Assembly (NCBI GenBank): GCA_036365455.1
Contig: JAWQUS010000004.1
Span: 9,307,501 to 9,371,500, forward strand
Source of the DNA: Macrosoma leucophasiata
Taxonomy: Eukaryota > Arthropoda > Insecta > Lepidoptera > Hedylidae
Length of the DNA stretch: 64,000 nt
Direction: 5' to 3'
Both the position numbers and the translations under genes were made by a program. Below the pieces are notes generated by a model. The model had not been told where the DNA came from. It did no database searches and saw only the letters and a program-made list of their open reading frames with translations. Below are positions 52,898-63,507 of this stretch, piece after piece. The stretch's first letter is position 1. Every line of letters begins with the position of its first letter.

Positions 52898-53116
52898 TAC
52901 TTCGGACGGCATGTTAAGCCGTCGATCCCCGGTTACTATCGATAGATAGTAAGTCGTTAAACTTTGTCGAAGCCCTTAGGCGGTTTGAAAACATCCGACA
53001 GCGGGTTGGCCACCAACCCTCATTGGAGCAGTATGGTGGTAAGCTCCAGGCCTCCCCACAAAAAGGGGAGGGATTCGTGTCCAGCAGTGGGACGTTTCTA
53101 GGGTTGCCATTATTTA
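52898..53116 (+). mobile_element. LINE 3' UTR (family H), second copy
   Basis: ACTTCGGACGGCATGTTAAG, CATCCGACAGCGGGTTGGCC, CATTGGAGCAGTATGGTGG, AAGCTCCAGGCCTCCC, CCAGCAGTGGGACGTTTCTA. Confidence 0.7.
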
Positions 53117-53754
53117 TTACAAACATGAAGGTATTTCAGAAAAGAATGTTTAGTAACGGCAATCAAGCGGAAATAAAATAATCTTTTCGTGGTATCATAG
53201 ATCGAAGTTGAGTTGGTACCTATAGTATTCCGCCCAAGAGAGGATTTTTGCAATAACTCGACCGCCTCTGATAAGATATGAGAGACACCTTGCGCCCTGT
53301 TGAGTATCTCTACCAAATATGAGCAGTCTATATTACAAAGCGCCCGTAGTATAGTCCTCAAAAAAATTCAAAAGGTCGCTCGCTCACCTCACTTTTGAAT
53401 CGTCTTGATTTTTTTAAGGTAAAATACAAAGTATGCTCTACAATTTCTGAACAAATCCAAACAATCCTGCGATTGTAGGATTGTTTGCCTTTGTTCCTTC
53501 AACCTCAAAGGGGGTTAAAAAAAAATATAAAAACGGGTCACGTATTAAGAGTATGTTCCCTATATGTAGAGGACTAAATGGTGAAGCCCCACTTAACTAT
53601 GTGCCGTCAACATTTACTGCAATATTATTTGTGTCTTTCATGGTATCATTGTAAATGAACCCTACCAGATATGTAATAGACTTAGTATTTTTTTTAAATA
53701 GGCTAGTATATCAACAACCAAAAAAACAAACTTTTTAGAAAATTGAATCATAAT
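53117..53754. other. Spacer downstream of the EcKinase-like gene
   Basis: A hairpin AAACAATCCT-GCGATTGT-AGGATTGTTT lies at 53460-53487. Nothing else recognised. Confidence 0.5.
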
Positions 53755-53760
53755 TTTATT
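53755..53760 (-). terminator. Polyadenylation signal of the EcKinase-like gene
   Basis: AATAAA on the minus strand lies about 180 nt beyond the stop codon, past the LINE insertion. It is the first clear hexamer after the stop. The gene's original signal therefore seems to survive downstream of the insertion. Confidence 0.5.
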
Positions 53761-53836
53761 ATGATAACAGTTTTGTATAAATGAAAATTGTTAGAAAATA
53801 CATTATTAAAATAATAAAAACTATAAACAATTATGT

Positions 53837-53931
53837 CTATATATATATTCACGCCGAGCCCGTACGGGGTAGGCAGACAGTGCAAAGCGCCAGATATGCT
53901 GGTCCTGACACACCTCCCACGCTTCTTCTTC
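53837..53931 (-). mobile_element. 5'-truncated LINE 3' end inserted at the EcKinase stop codon
   Basis: The 95-bp insert matches the last part of the LINE called LINE-F here (compare 41866-41990): GTGTGTCAGGACC, CTGCCTACCCCG and GGCGTGA read on the minus strand, followed by a short (TA)n tail. It is flanked by perfect 13-bp direct repeats TAAACAATTATGT at 53824-53836 and 53932-53944. The right-hand copy contains the gene's stop codon (53939-53941). The LINE has the same orientation as the gene and now forms part of its 3' UTR. Confidence 0.85.
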
Positions 53932-53938
53932 TAAACAA

Positions 53939-55623
53939 TTATGTTTCATAATTAATATTTAGATATCCATATGTTCTTAAATCCTCAATTATATCTCTCA
54001 TTCTTGTTCTGTAGCTTTCTTCAGCTTTTAATTGGTCTGCATCTGTATGCCATACATATTTGCTTCTTACATGACCTTCTTGTTGTAAACCACTAGATAA
54101 CCAAATAGCGGTATTGGATATAATAAGACATGCCGGTCCAATCACTTGCAAATCATGATCTAACATTTCTCTATTATATTTTTTTTCTGCATCCATTCCT
54201 GCTTGGTCAAGCGTATGGGAAAATGTTTGATAATACAAATCCAACAATGGATGAAAATTTGCCCTTCTCAATCCTCCATCAGTACTGGAAACTATGAGAT
54301 ATAATAGATCAAATGCCGGTGTAGAAATTCTAGTTGTTTGGTAATCTATTAAACAGGCTGACGTGGGGACACCATCCTGAAAAATAAAAAGAATTTAATT
54401 TATGTAGGTTGTGTTGATAAGTTTCTACAAAGAAAAATAATGACTCTTAAAGGATTTAAATAAATTATTTAAAAATACTGGCTAAATGGCAAGCAAGTCA
54501 GACTCACACACAAAGTTCTGTACCATTTTATAGAATGCAAATATGGCAAAAAAATGACATTTGCTGTATGAGCATTCTTTTAATATTTAATTCTATTTTT
54601 AGTGTTTTTTTGTTAAAGCAACAGCATAAATACATTATCTGTGAAAATCTCAACTTTCTAGCTGATTGGTCTATTGGATTTACTTTGGAGACAGACAGAT
54701 AGACTTATTCTTCTAGAACTGTGTATTTTTAATATATTTCTATGTAAAAAAATACACAATTTCTTTAAAGACGGACATAAAAAATAATAATTAAACACAT
54801 ACCTTGTAAAAATATTTTTACTATGTTTCTATTTATTTATTATTTTTTTATTATTATTTACCTCATACTTAAACAGAATGTTTTCCTTCCAAATATCTCC
54901 ATGACAAATCGAAACAGCTTTTACGGTAATGGCCATCGACTCAATCAGCTTAACATATACATGTCTCAACGTTTCCCAGAGTAACATATATGGAGTGTTT
55001 GTAAATTTCACCTTTGCTTTCAGTATTCTATCTAATAAGATATCTAAAAATCTCTTATTACTATTTTCTGTTAACGGCACACATATACTTTCAACTTGGT
55101 TAAAGAATTTAGAATCATTTTCTTTTAAAATAAATGACAATGCATGGAACCTTGCCAGTGCCTCCAGTGCAACTCTTGTATGGTTCAGATCTAATATCGA
55201 ACTATGAACAAAGGGTTTATAATTATCTTCGCACATATTTTGCATGGCTATTACTTCTTTGCAGTATTCTTTGCAGTTGTAATAACAATGGGGTATAACA
55301 AATTTCATGGAAAAGTTTATTTGTAACTCATTGTACTTTGTCAATAAACTGGAATATACAAATATCTCTCTAGCGAACATCAGAGTCACTGCCCCGCTTA
55401 CTCTGAACCTTTCGTCAGTTGGTGCCAATTTCAACACAAGTTCAATGTTTACATCAACGCTACCACGTTTACCTGATAATCTTATCGGCATGAGCACCCC
55501 AAAATAGTTCTGCGCGATATTTTCAAAGTCTTTTTTTGAATACTTCCAATCGATAAGACCACATTCTGTGACTACGTCCGATATGACCTTTTCGAGGTAA
55601 TCTTCTGAAATATTATGGTTCAT
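53939..55623 (-). CDS. EcKinase-family (ecdysteroid kinase-like, CHK) protein, two exons
   Basis: Exon 1 is 55623-54862 (254 codons) and exon 2 is 54376-53939 (145 codons plus TAA), giving about 399 residues, near the usual EcKinase length. The splice is GAG|GTAAAT to TTTTCAG|GAT, phase 0. The start ATG has an in-frame TAG nine bases upstream. Visible kinase features are a likely ATP-binding Lys65 (LVLKLAP), Glu86 (AREIFVY), EALARFHALSF at 154-164, the Brenner-type motif HGDIWKENILF at 241-251 with catalytic Asp243 and Asn248, and DYQ at 265-267 standing for DFG. There is no signal peptide, so a cytosolic protein is expected. The family is aminoglycoside-phosphotransferase-like; one silkworm member phosphorylates ecdysteroids at C-22 and others are linked to detoxification by phosphorylation. 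The substrate cannot be told from sequence. The frame is intact, so the gene is probably active. It lies alone among repeats. Confidence 0.93.
54377..54861 (-). other. Intron of the EcKinase-like gene
   Basis: This 485-bp phase-0 intron has GT...AG borders and a T-rich tract before the acceptor. It separates HGDIWKENILF from the DYQ segment. Exon 1 would read ten codons into the intron before a stop, so splicing is needed to recover DYQ. Around 54590-54705 is a worn fragment of the dispersed repeat seen at 26150-26430 (ACTTTCTAGCTG followed by a CAGA tract), in the plus orientation. Confidence 0.85.
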
Positions 55624-55775
55624 GGCTATCTAGGATTGCTACCTCCATATAACATTATAGGACAGAGTAAAAAGTTATCAACTTAGCAAATATAAACGAT
55701 ATACGAACCAAATACACGTTTACAAATCACATGTTTAGAATTTTTAATGACATTTGTTTGTTATTGTTGTCAAAA
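55624..55775. promoter_or_regulatory. Possible shared promoter between divergent starts
   Basis: About 150 bp separate the EcKinase ATG from the plus-strand exon candidate. The stretch is AT-rich, contains TATA-like words on the minus strand near 55645-55660, and holds no repeat copy that I recognise, unlike almost all surrounding DNA. A bidirectional promoter is an inference from spacing only. Confidence 0.3.
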
Positions 55776-55893
55776 ATGACAGGCAAAGTGACAATGGACA
55801 ACGGTTACGTTCCACTTCTCATCCGCAACGATAATCGTTGTAATTGCCATCGGCACAAAAGAAAGAAAGACAATAATTGGATTTCTGCTTTCT
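55776..55893 (+). CDS. Candidate first coding exon of an unidentified divergent gene
   Basis: An open frame with ATGs at 55731, 55776 and 55794 encodes a segment of mixed composition, including NGYVPLLIRND and the basic Cys/His stretch CNCHRHKRKK. A consensus donor GTGAGT begins at 55894, so the exon would end in phase 1; without splicing the frame stops at 55919. The ATG at 55794 (ACAATGG) has the better context. I do not recognise the protein. The only close acceptor (TTTTTAG near 55978) lies at the edge of a dispersed repeat and is doubtful; the next true exon may lie far to the right, even outside the window. It could also be a chance ORF or a dead exon. Confidence 0.35.
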
Positions 55894-55972
55894 GTGAGTT
55901 TTTGGACGCACATGGATAGTATTTTCCCAATTTGTTTCAATTATCTCGTTTATTTCACTAATTATTTTCCCT

Positions 55973-56551
55973 TTTTAGGGTTCCGTAGTAAACAAGAAAC
56001 CCATAAAGTTTCGCCATGTCCATCTGTCTGTCTGTCTGTTCGTCCGCGGTTTAACGCAAAAGCTATTGTTACTACAGACTTGAAATTTGGTACAAATATA
56101 CACCTTATACACGCCGACAAAGTGGTAGGCTACATGTAGGGGAGGTCCCTAAATTTAACGCGAAAATATTTTATTTATTTTTCGTTTTCTATGTATATCG
56201 TTGGATAGGGCTTTCAAAAATGGGAGGGGGAAAGGACTTACTAAGCTTTAAAATGCCAATTTTCGTTAGAGTCAAGTGTCCCCTCCTCTCCTCTACCAAC
56301 TAAATGGTTGTTGGTAGGAATTCAAACGTTATGGCAATAGTAGCTTCATATAACGAAATTAAAAGGAAAACTATCACACCTAAGTTTGCTTTACAAGTTT
56401 GCGAGTAATAGTCGATCAAATGTAATACTCGAAATTTTTTAACAACTCCATAGAAAATATTTAGGTATATATTTTTTTCATTACATTAATCAAACCTAAA
56501 AACTACGGAACCCAACACTGCGCGTGGCCCGACACGCACTTGACCGGTTTT
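55973..56551 (+). mobile_element. Non-autonomous element (family O)
   Basis: AGGGTTCCGTAG near the start mirrors CTACGGAACCC at 56505-56515, and the outer end is GGCCCGACACGCACTTGACC. Carries CATCTGTCTGTCTGTCTGT and ACATGTAGGGGAGGTCCCTA. The same element runs in the opposite direction from 63508 to the window end. No coding frame. Confidence 0.7.
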
Positions 56552-57061
56552 TATAGAGAAATAGCCGCCCGCCCCGGCTTCGCACAGGTGTAATGTTACC
56601 TACCCTCCTTTAAATATATATATATATATTCCCGCCGCGAATCCTACTTGCACTTGGCCGATTTTCTTCATAAGTTTAGGAATAAATATTGAATTAATTA
56701 GGTACGTACATAGTATGAACTATAAACATAGTTAATTAATTTAGGTACACAAAGAGAATCAAAAGTGAGAAGTTTCACTTACGATTAAATTTAATATAGC
56801 TTGATTTTATTTTTTCCCTTATACTTGTCCATTTTTCCCATAGCAAGTAAAGCGAAGCGCATTCAACACAGAACTTGTGAAATATGGTTTTATGATGCAT
56901 GGGGTTGAGTCAGCGTTAATTTAATAAATGATTCCGAATGACAGCGCTGACGATGCACTATATGAAGATAGAGCTTCGAGTTGTTTATTTTTATGAGATA
57001 AAAGTGAAAAATTGACACCGCAATCATTACTTTTTTGAATGGGTGACGATATTTAAAGATT
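56552..57061. other. Repeat M scrap and spacer
   Basis: 56562-56585 (AGCCGCCCGCCCCGGCTTCG) is a repeat M head; 56607-56629 is a TA run. The rest is unrecognised. Confidence 0.45.
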
Positions 57062-57163
57062 AGTCGCCTCTTTACAAGAATAATGTGACATTTCATCTAA
57101 ATCGTTCTTTATGAAATGCAACATTATTCTTACAAGAATAACGTGACATTTCATCTAAATCTG
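57062..57163. mobile_element. Double-hairpin MITE, copy 2 (incomplete)
   Basis: GTCGCCTCTTTACAAGAATA, then ATGTGACATTTCATCTAAAT, and a second start TTACAAGAATAACGTGACAT; lacks the final inverted end of 44265-44407. Confidence 0.75.
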
Positions 57164-57235
57164 TAATGTATGATATTTTTTTTTTTTGTAAACGATAAAC
57201 TATGTACTACATTTTGTATTTAAGATTATCCATTT

Positions 57236-57355
57236 GCACCTTCCACAACGCTGTTCTTCTACCCAAAGGTTGGCTGTCAGAGAATGCCTCGTGGCATTAA
57301 GCCCGCCTTATGTACTGAGTGCATTAAAGTGTAAATAAATAAATAAATAAATATG
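57236..57355 (+). mobile_element. Family I 3' end with (TAAA)n tail
   Basis: GGTTGGCTGTCAGAGAATGC, CTCGTGGCATTAAGCCCGCC, GTGCATTAAAGTGTAAATAA, then AATAAATAAATAAATA. Confidence 0.7.
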
Positions 57356-58261
57356 CATAATACGCATGACTAAACTTTATCTTGTGATTTTATCTAATAC
57401 TAATGAGATGCTTACCTCAAATATTTACGTTATCTCTAACAATAAATAATAATTTTAATAAATCTAATAATTTTGTGACAGGGCTGAACTAAGAGCTCTC
57501 TATGTTTATATGAAGTCCTAGGATTTTCGTATGTGAAAAATGGAAAACAAATAGATTATAGAGATATAGCATGTCCCAGTCAGGGCTTTAGAGCTTTGTT
57601 GGGTGTAGTCCCCCACTCATCTAAAAATATCCGGCATGCATGAATTGTTTTTCAGATCAAAATCGACATTCACGCGGGCAAAGTTGCGGGTAACAACTAG
57701 TATGTACGTAGATAAAAACATTTAATTAGGATTCAAACTAATTAGATGTTTTTGTGAGTCAGTCAGTTGCTTTGTTCATAACAGTTTTCAATAAAATATA
57801 GCATTTTATTTCCTCTGTTTTCTTATTATTTCAGTTTCTATAAGATTACGCTATCGAATTCCGTCATAATCATCCCTTAAAAAATGAAAAATATAATACA
57901 GAACCAATATTCGTTAATTTGAGTTTATTCTCATTAAATATTTTATCCAATAGCACATTTTTGAAAACCACTTACGTGAAAAGCACATTTGTATGGCCGT
58001 AGTGAATATTTACCTACTGTTTGTAAAAAAACGGTTACCGAAACAATCATCCAATTTGTAACCTCCGCTCGTGCCTCGCTTTCCATTACAATTTGCACAT
58101 TTTATTTTCCATTTGGGAAATTCCCAATGAAATTTACTTGTAACGATGACGGGCTAGGAGATAAGGGAAATCAGTGAAATGCCTAAGGATTGTTCGTTTT
58201 ATATTTGTATCTATTTCAATATTAGCAGCGAGAATTACTTTATGTTTGTAGGTAATTAGCT
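57356..58261. other. Mostly unrecognised; repeat M end inside
   Basis: 57672-57703 (TTCACGCGGGCAAAGTTGCG) is a minus-oriented repeat M head. A 62-codon frame at 57989-58177 shows no family resemblance. Confidence 0.45.
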
Positions 58262-58690
58262 TTATCTTGTGATTTTATCTATTTCTCTTTTATACTGTCT
58301 ATTAGTTATTTCGCACTCCCAATCCCGAACCTATTTGCCAGAGCGATTTCTTTTTCTTAGCTCTTTACATCTCTTGCCTCTTCGTTCTTGCGATAATCTC
58401 CTTCTTGTGACTCTTTCTCATTCCTCTTCTTTGTACTTAAAATCTTTCACGGTGGAGTCTATCCGACTATGGAATTTACTTCCAGTGGACATCCGACGAC
58501 TTAAAGCAGTTAAGGCGTTTGAAAAACGACTCTATGATATTTAACTTTTGCCTGGAAGTGATAACACTACCTATTGCTTACTATAACACACAGTCTAAAG
58601 AACGTACTAATTGTACCATAACTTTTGTTTTATTTGTTTCGTCTTCATGTTTTGGTGTACAATAAATTACATTATTATCATTTTACTCGA
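58262..58690 (+). pseudogene. LINE RT C-terminus and 3' UTR (CR1/jockey-like)
   Basis: Reads LPLRSCDNLLLVTLSHSSSL, FTVESIRLWNLLPVDIRRL, KAVKAFEKRLYDI, stop at 58545. The F-----R-WN-LP--IR----F---L pattern is the usual C-terminus of CR1/L2/jockey-like RT proteins. The 3' UTR contains AATAAA at 58660-58665 followed by ATTATTATCATT. The last 60 codons are uninterrupted; earlier codons are shifted. Confidence 0.75.
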
Positions 58691-59320
58691 ATGACATCAT
58701 GTTAAGGGTTTTGTGGCATAAAGCGTACTATTTGCATTGATAGTGAGTGAGTAGACTATTGAAACCTAGAGATTGTTTTTTTTGTACATTAAAACAAACA
58801 TTTAAGACCTAAGCTGTTTTGCCCAGTGCCAAATATTTAAGTATTACCTAACTTTGGATTTATAGGAGTCTGCAAGGTTTGAGTACCAAATTTATTCTAG
58901 CTGTCCCTGCGACTTTGTTCGCGTGGAATAGTGACATTGGGACTTTTGGAAGCGCTTTTGGATATACATTTTGGCTAATTTTGGATTTTATACACTTTTG
59001 AGTAGCTACAAAAATCTTCTTTACAGTAAATGCTTCTCTGTACACGATATTAGACGTATGGCCATCAGGGATAAAAGCACACAGGCTGCTAGGATTGCGA
59101 AAAATTACTAATTAGGTATGTGTTTAAACGCGCAGTCGTGTAAGTAGCTACGACCTACAATCGTCCATCCTATGCTGAACCGTATTTTCGAAAAGGTCAT
59201 TTTGAACTTCTATGCATAATATTTGTTTATAGACAATTATTACAAAGTTATGTAAAGTTTCAGTCAATTACTGATACTAACAGAGAATGAAAGATAAAAG
59301 ATAGATGTATACATAATAAG
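58691..59320. other. Spacer with a repeat M head
   Basis: 58896-58930 (CTAGCTGTCCCTGCGACTTT) is a worn repeat M start. Rest unrecognised. Confidence 0.45.
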
Positions 59321-59323
59321 GAT

Positions 59324-59500
59324 ATGCACTCCACCACAAACGCCACCAACGCCATCAACGCTACCACCACCACCACAACCAATGCCACCAACGCCTCCAA
59401 AACTCACAACAACACCACCAACTTCACCAATGCCACCAATACCTCCATCGCCGCAAAAACCACCACCACCACCACCACCAGACTCACCAACAACACATAA
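59324..59500 (+). repeat. Impure (ACC)n/(AAC)n trinucleotide tract, open as a 58-codon frame
   Basis: About 180 bp of CCACCA, CCAACG and CCAATG triplets. From the ATG at 59324 it would encode Thr/Asn/Ala; in another frame it is Pro-rich. No gene context and no codon bias beyond the repeat, so it is called a simple repeat. Confidence 0.8.
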
Positions 59501-59579
59501 TTATATTTATCATTAGGTTAGCTATATAGAAATAGAGAATTATTATTATCATAAAATATTTAAGTATTTTTTTTATACA

Positions 59580-59627
59580 ACAAAAGGCATCTATCCCGTA
59601 TAAAACGGATAGACGCCTTTGTTTGGC
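59580..59627. repeat. Hairpin
   Basis: AACAAAAGGCATCTATCC mirrors GGATAGACGCCTTTGTTT with an 8-12 nt loop and one mismatch. Confidence 0.7.
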
Positions 59628-59679
59628 TGGGGATTAATGCCCTTAGAGGCACCTATCCCCTTACTTAGGCGTTATTAAT

Positions 59680-59990
59680 ATCAAGCAAAAAAATATACGA
59701 AAAAAAAACACTTTTACTGTGTGCCCCTTGGACCCCTTAATATTTTCATTTTCTTATTTTTAGTATTTAGGTAATTTTGTCGTTATAGCGGTAACAGAAA
59801 TATTTTATTTATGAAAATGTTAGCTTTCTAGCTATCACTGTTTATGTATACAGCCTGGTGACAGACGGACAAACAGACAGACAGCGGAGGATTAGTAATA
59901 GGGTTCGTTTTTACCTTTTAGGTACGGAACCCTAAAAAAGATAGAAGATAGATATAGAATAGTTTAAAAATATGACAATTAAATATCAAT
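59680..59990 (+). repeat. Dispersed repeat N, copy 3
   Basis: Closely follows 26140-26430, down to AGATAGAAGATAGA after the AGGTACGGAACCCTA end, so the shared unit extends beyond that end. Confidence 0.8.
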
Positions 59991-60880
59991 TGTCATATTT
60001 TTCTCGTGGCTAGAGGGCTTAAGATATAACATATTTATATGTACCATATTACCTGTCTATATATACTGACCAGCTTGAAGAACGGGCTTCCCTCGAGCAG
60101 CTTTGGAATTTTACCTTGAAAACATCTAGAATAACAAAATTCAAAATATTTTTACCTCACCCGAATAAAATGTTTTATTCTGCCAACAGTTCGCATTAAA
60201 ACTTAAATTTTAAAATGTTACTGTGGAACTGTTGTACAAAGATTATTTATAACATCGCCAGGTATTTTTTAAATACTTTTTAATAATCCTAGCTGACCGC
60301 GCAAAATTCGTACCGCAATCGGTTTTTTTTTAATATTTACACTCCTGCCTGCAACCCGAAAAAATATAGACCGTACCTAAATTAAAATCAAAAACGAGGG
60401 TTCAATGGGAAATATAACATAAACGTATCACAAAATCCTGACTCCGTATTTGCTATGCAAACAGATTTAAATTAAGTAAACGAATAGGAAAATCAAATCG
60501 ACTCAGTCAACAGAACGTAGCGTGAGGAGCGGACCATTTCTCTTAATGAGGAAGGGTCGTCACTGGATCAGTGCTAAGGCCTTTCGTTGTCCTAAGTAGA
60601 TTTTGACAAGTTGTGACTGTTGATAAAGCTCTTATTTTTACTGGATGACTTTGATTTAAACCAAGGTGACTGGGCCCCGTACCTACTCTCTGAAGTACCT
60701 ATTGTGCGTCAAATTAAGAGTCTAAATAGAATCAGTCGACTTTGTTATGTTGTTCAGTTCAGTTGTAGGCTTCGTTACAAAGACACTCCAATGAGTGACC
60801 GAGCAACTGCCACCGACCAAGTGTTTAGTGCACAGTGTGGGTACGAGTAGGGAAAGTGATGCCAGATTTAAATCATAAAG
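59991..60880. other. Spacer, nothing recognised
   Basis: 60470-60850 is free of recognised repeats and holds a 76-codon plus frame (60620-60850) of unremarkable composition; no exon call. Confidence 0.4.
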
Positions 60881-61130
60881 CAACATGGCAAATTCCATAC
60901 ATTGATTTGTACAGAAAAAAATTAAAAAGGTACAAGGTAAAACAGCTTAGATAGGTTATCTAGGAAACCTAAAGAACATTTCCTGATATTTTTTTTAAAT
61001 CGCCGGTATACATTTTGTACAATAGAAGCTCTCCATACTAAATTTTAATTTTTGTTAAAAATATTTTAAGAACCATAAAATGTTTTTTACGTTTCGATGA
61101 TATTTTAAAGCTGTTTTACGGGGTGCATAA
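60881..61130 (+). repeat. Dispersed repeat K, copy 2
   Basis: Diverged relative of 12433-12712, same orientation. Confidence 0.65.
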
Positions 61131-62361
61131 ATTGAGAAGAATTAAGATGCGCAATATAACGTTCATTTCTTAGCAGAAGCATTTAGCTACACATAGGCAT
61201 TATCAACTGAAATGACATTTTTGAATAAATTAGATTAACTTACTACAACCTGTACCAAACTGACAAGTGATGTTTGAATAAGTACATGCTTTAATGAATC
61301 AGTAATACAAAAACTTCAGTGGCCTGTCTGGAAGTCGCTCAACCAATTAAATATGTTCCCAAGTAGGCCGTTGCAGACGAAACTTGCAACTGGAGTTTCA
61401 TTCCTCCGTCTATGGAACTATGTGATTTTAGGGCTCCACCTCAAACAATGCAATATATGCTTCAATGCCCATTGCCCCCTGCACTTTAAAGGACTCCAAA
61501 AGGCTAACTTTGCTCGCTGTAGCGAGGTATTGGGCAGGCAAAATTTAACGTATCGAGCTGCAAACTCGAAAAGAAGAAGTGAATCAGTTTTGTTACCAGT
61601 ATGACATATTTATGTGCAGCTATGAGATAAGACAGTTATCTAAGAGTAAACATTCAAATAGATGATATCCTACCTTTTGATAGATTAACAAAGAACAATG
61701 AATCCTTATGAACAAATTCTGTTACAATGATGAAATGTTTGTTGAACGCCAATACAAAGGCGCACCGAGAATCGCGAATTCACGACATTTCGTGTCGAGT
61801 TCGCTGTGTAACAGGATTTCTTGTGAAAATAGAATCTAGTAAATCCTGCGGCGGGCGACGGCACTTACCCCGCGGATTATCTGGATTCTGTCGCTGTACA
61901 AATAAGGAATTATTTTTATAGCTACTAGGGATGTAACGGAGATCGGGAGTTTGCAGATTCCGATTATCGAAATCGGAGGCGAGATTTTTTTATTGGACCC
62001 ATCTTCATAGATGGGTCGAGTCGAGACGGTCGTGGTCTACTTCGTCGTGTCATCGACAAGCGAAAGGAGCTCGTGACCTAAATATTTAAACAACAGGCTA
62101 AGGGAGACCTTTTAGTTCCAAATATCGACTTAAGGGTGTTGCCTGAGAGGGTAAAACATACGATTCATCGGCAACTGTCGCTCTAATCGTTGGTTAATTG
62201 GGTGCGGGAGAGGGTTAATGTACAGTAAGTTCCATATCACTGAGTGAAGTTGCCTTCGTAAACTTTGTGCCAGTCTCTTAGCTCGCGACGACGAGACAAA
62301 CGAAAAAGACAACAAGTTTCAATATTCCCCTGATGAAAGCGAACCACTGCTACATTTTCTA
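61131..62361. other. Unrecognised stretch
   Basis: Over 1.2 kb with no repeat copy I can name. Several 60-85 codon frames are open (61353-61604, 61727-61921) without recognisable domains. 61735-61900 and 62140-62300 are somewhat GC-richer. Confidence 0.4.
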
Positions 62362-62626
62362 TTTTTTTTATTTAATGTAAGTGGCAAACAAGCATGTAGT
62401 TCACATTGATGTTAAGTGATGACTACAGCCTATAGACACCGACACAATGACCAGAGGTCAAAATGCAGATGCGTTGCCACTCCTGAGGCCAAAGGTGTTA
62501 TGCCTCTGTGCCGGAAATTACAGGGCCGTACGTTACCACCTGACCGGAACACGATAGTGCTGAACACTACCATTTAGCGGCAAGTATATTAGGTAATGCG
62601 GTGGTCACTGGAGCTCTACCACTAGT
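62362..62626 (-). mobile_element. SINE-A, nearly full length
   Basis: TTTTTTTATTTAATGTAAGTG to GGAGCTCTACCACTAG, lacking only the GCCTACGCCCGCGAGCTC block near the 5' end. Confidence 0.85.
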
Positions 62627-62988
62627 AAAGTAGTATCTAGTTTAGCTAGTAGTTACACTATATCTACTACCTACTGTCGGAGTCTAAGTTCGAGTCAAGC
62701 TGAAGTCGAGGGTGAAATATCAATCAAAAGTCCCGATTTTTCAGAATCGGAGACGAAGGTATGTAACATCCCTAAGAGCTGTTATTGTCATCGCCCTTAT
62801 TACAAGAACCTTGATTTGTGACAACATATTATTGTTAACCGTTTCTGTACACTTGTGGGCATGTTATGTTATTCTTTTATGTATGTCTGTATCTTCACAC
62901 CAAATTATATAAGTGCAGTAAAATACCTTTGTTCACCTATAGGTACAAATAATAGAGCTATATATGTTACATATCGCGTAAATCAAAC
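62627..62988. other. Spacer, nothing recognised
   Basis: A tiny LINE/SINE tail phrase (TGTATCTTCACACCAA) sits at 62887-62902. Otherwise nothing. Confidence 0.45.
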
Positions 62989-63185
62989 TTATATTATAAA
63001 TGTGAAAGTTTCTTTGTTTGTATGTTTGTCCGTCTATCACGCCGAAACTACTGAACAGATTTTGATGTAATTTGTTATCCGGTACCGTATCTGTATACGG
63101 TATTAGCTGATTTAGATTATAGGATACTTTTTAACCCGAAAAAATGTTCCTGTGGGATGCCATGGGATGATTTAATGAGTTTCCA
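62989..63185 (-). repeat. Repeat M-type end
   Basis: TTATATTATAAATGTGAAAG, TTTGTTTGTATGTTTGTCCG, CACGCCGAAACTACTGAACA, TAGGATACTTTTTAACCCG: the usual trailing end of the M-type repeats in reverse orientation. Confidence 0.6.
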
Positions 63186-63208
63186 CAGGTTTCAGGCGAA
63201 AACCGTGC

Positions 63209-63400
63209 CGTGATTTCAGTCTTTAAACATATTGCCGTGAGGTGGACAATATATTATTTGATGGCCACTAACCCACCCACCTCCACCAATCCGCATTGGA
63301 GCAGCGTGGTGGAGTAAGCTCCAGGCCTCCCCCCAAAAAGGGTAGAGACTCGTGTCCAGCAGTGGGACGTATAATGGGTTGCCATGTTTAATAATTATTT
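63209..63400 (+). mobile_element. MITE scrap fused to LINE 3' UTR (family H)
   Basis: 63209-63263 matches the core of the long-TIR MITE (CATATTGCCGTGAGGT, as at 13722). 63285-63392 is the family H end (CATTGGAGCAGCGTGGTGGA, CAGTGGGACGTATAATGGGT). Confidence 0.65.
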
Positions 63401-63429
63401 ATCATAAAAAAGAAGATTACAATCAAAAG

Positions 63430-63507
63430 AAAGGCATCGGGACGTGACAACCACACCGTCTACTAGAGGGGGATAATTCTTCCGCTAGTGCAATCAGTCA
63501 ACCGAGA
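63430..63507 (+). repeat. Family D head
   Basis: CATCGGGACGTGACAACC, AGAGGGGGATAATTCTT, GCTAGTGCAATCAGTCAACC. Confidence 0.55.

Noticed and set aside
54829..54861. Continuation of EcKinase exon 1 into VNNNKK... as a truncated single-exon protein
   Set aside because: The GTAAAT donor and TTTTCAG acceptor join in phase and restore the essential DYQ motif, so the extra codons are intron.
55894..56139. Second exon for the divergent gene starting after TTTTTAG at 55978
   Set aside because: The acceptor lies at the border of the family O repeat and the encoded sequence (PSVCLSVRP) is the translated GTCTGTCTGTC tract.
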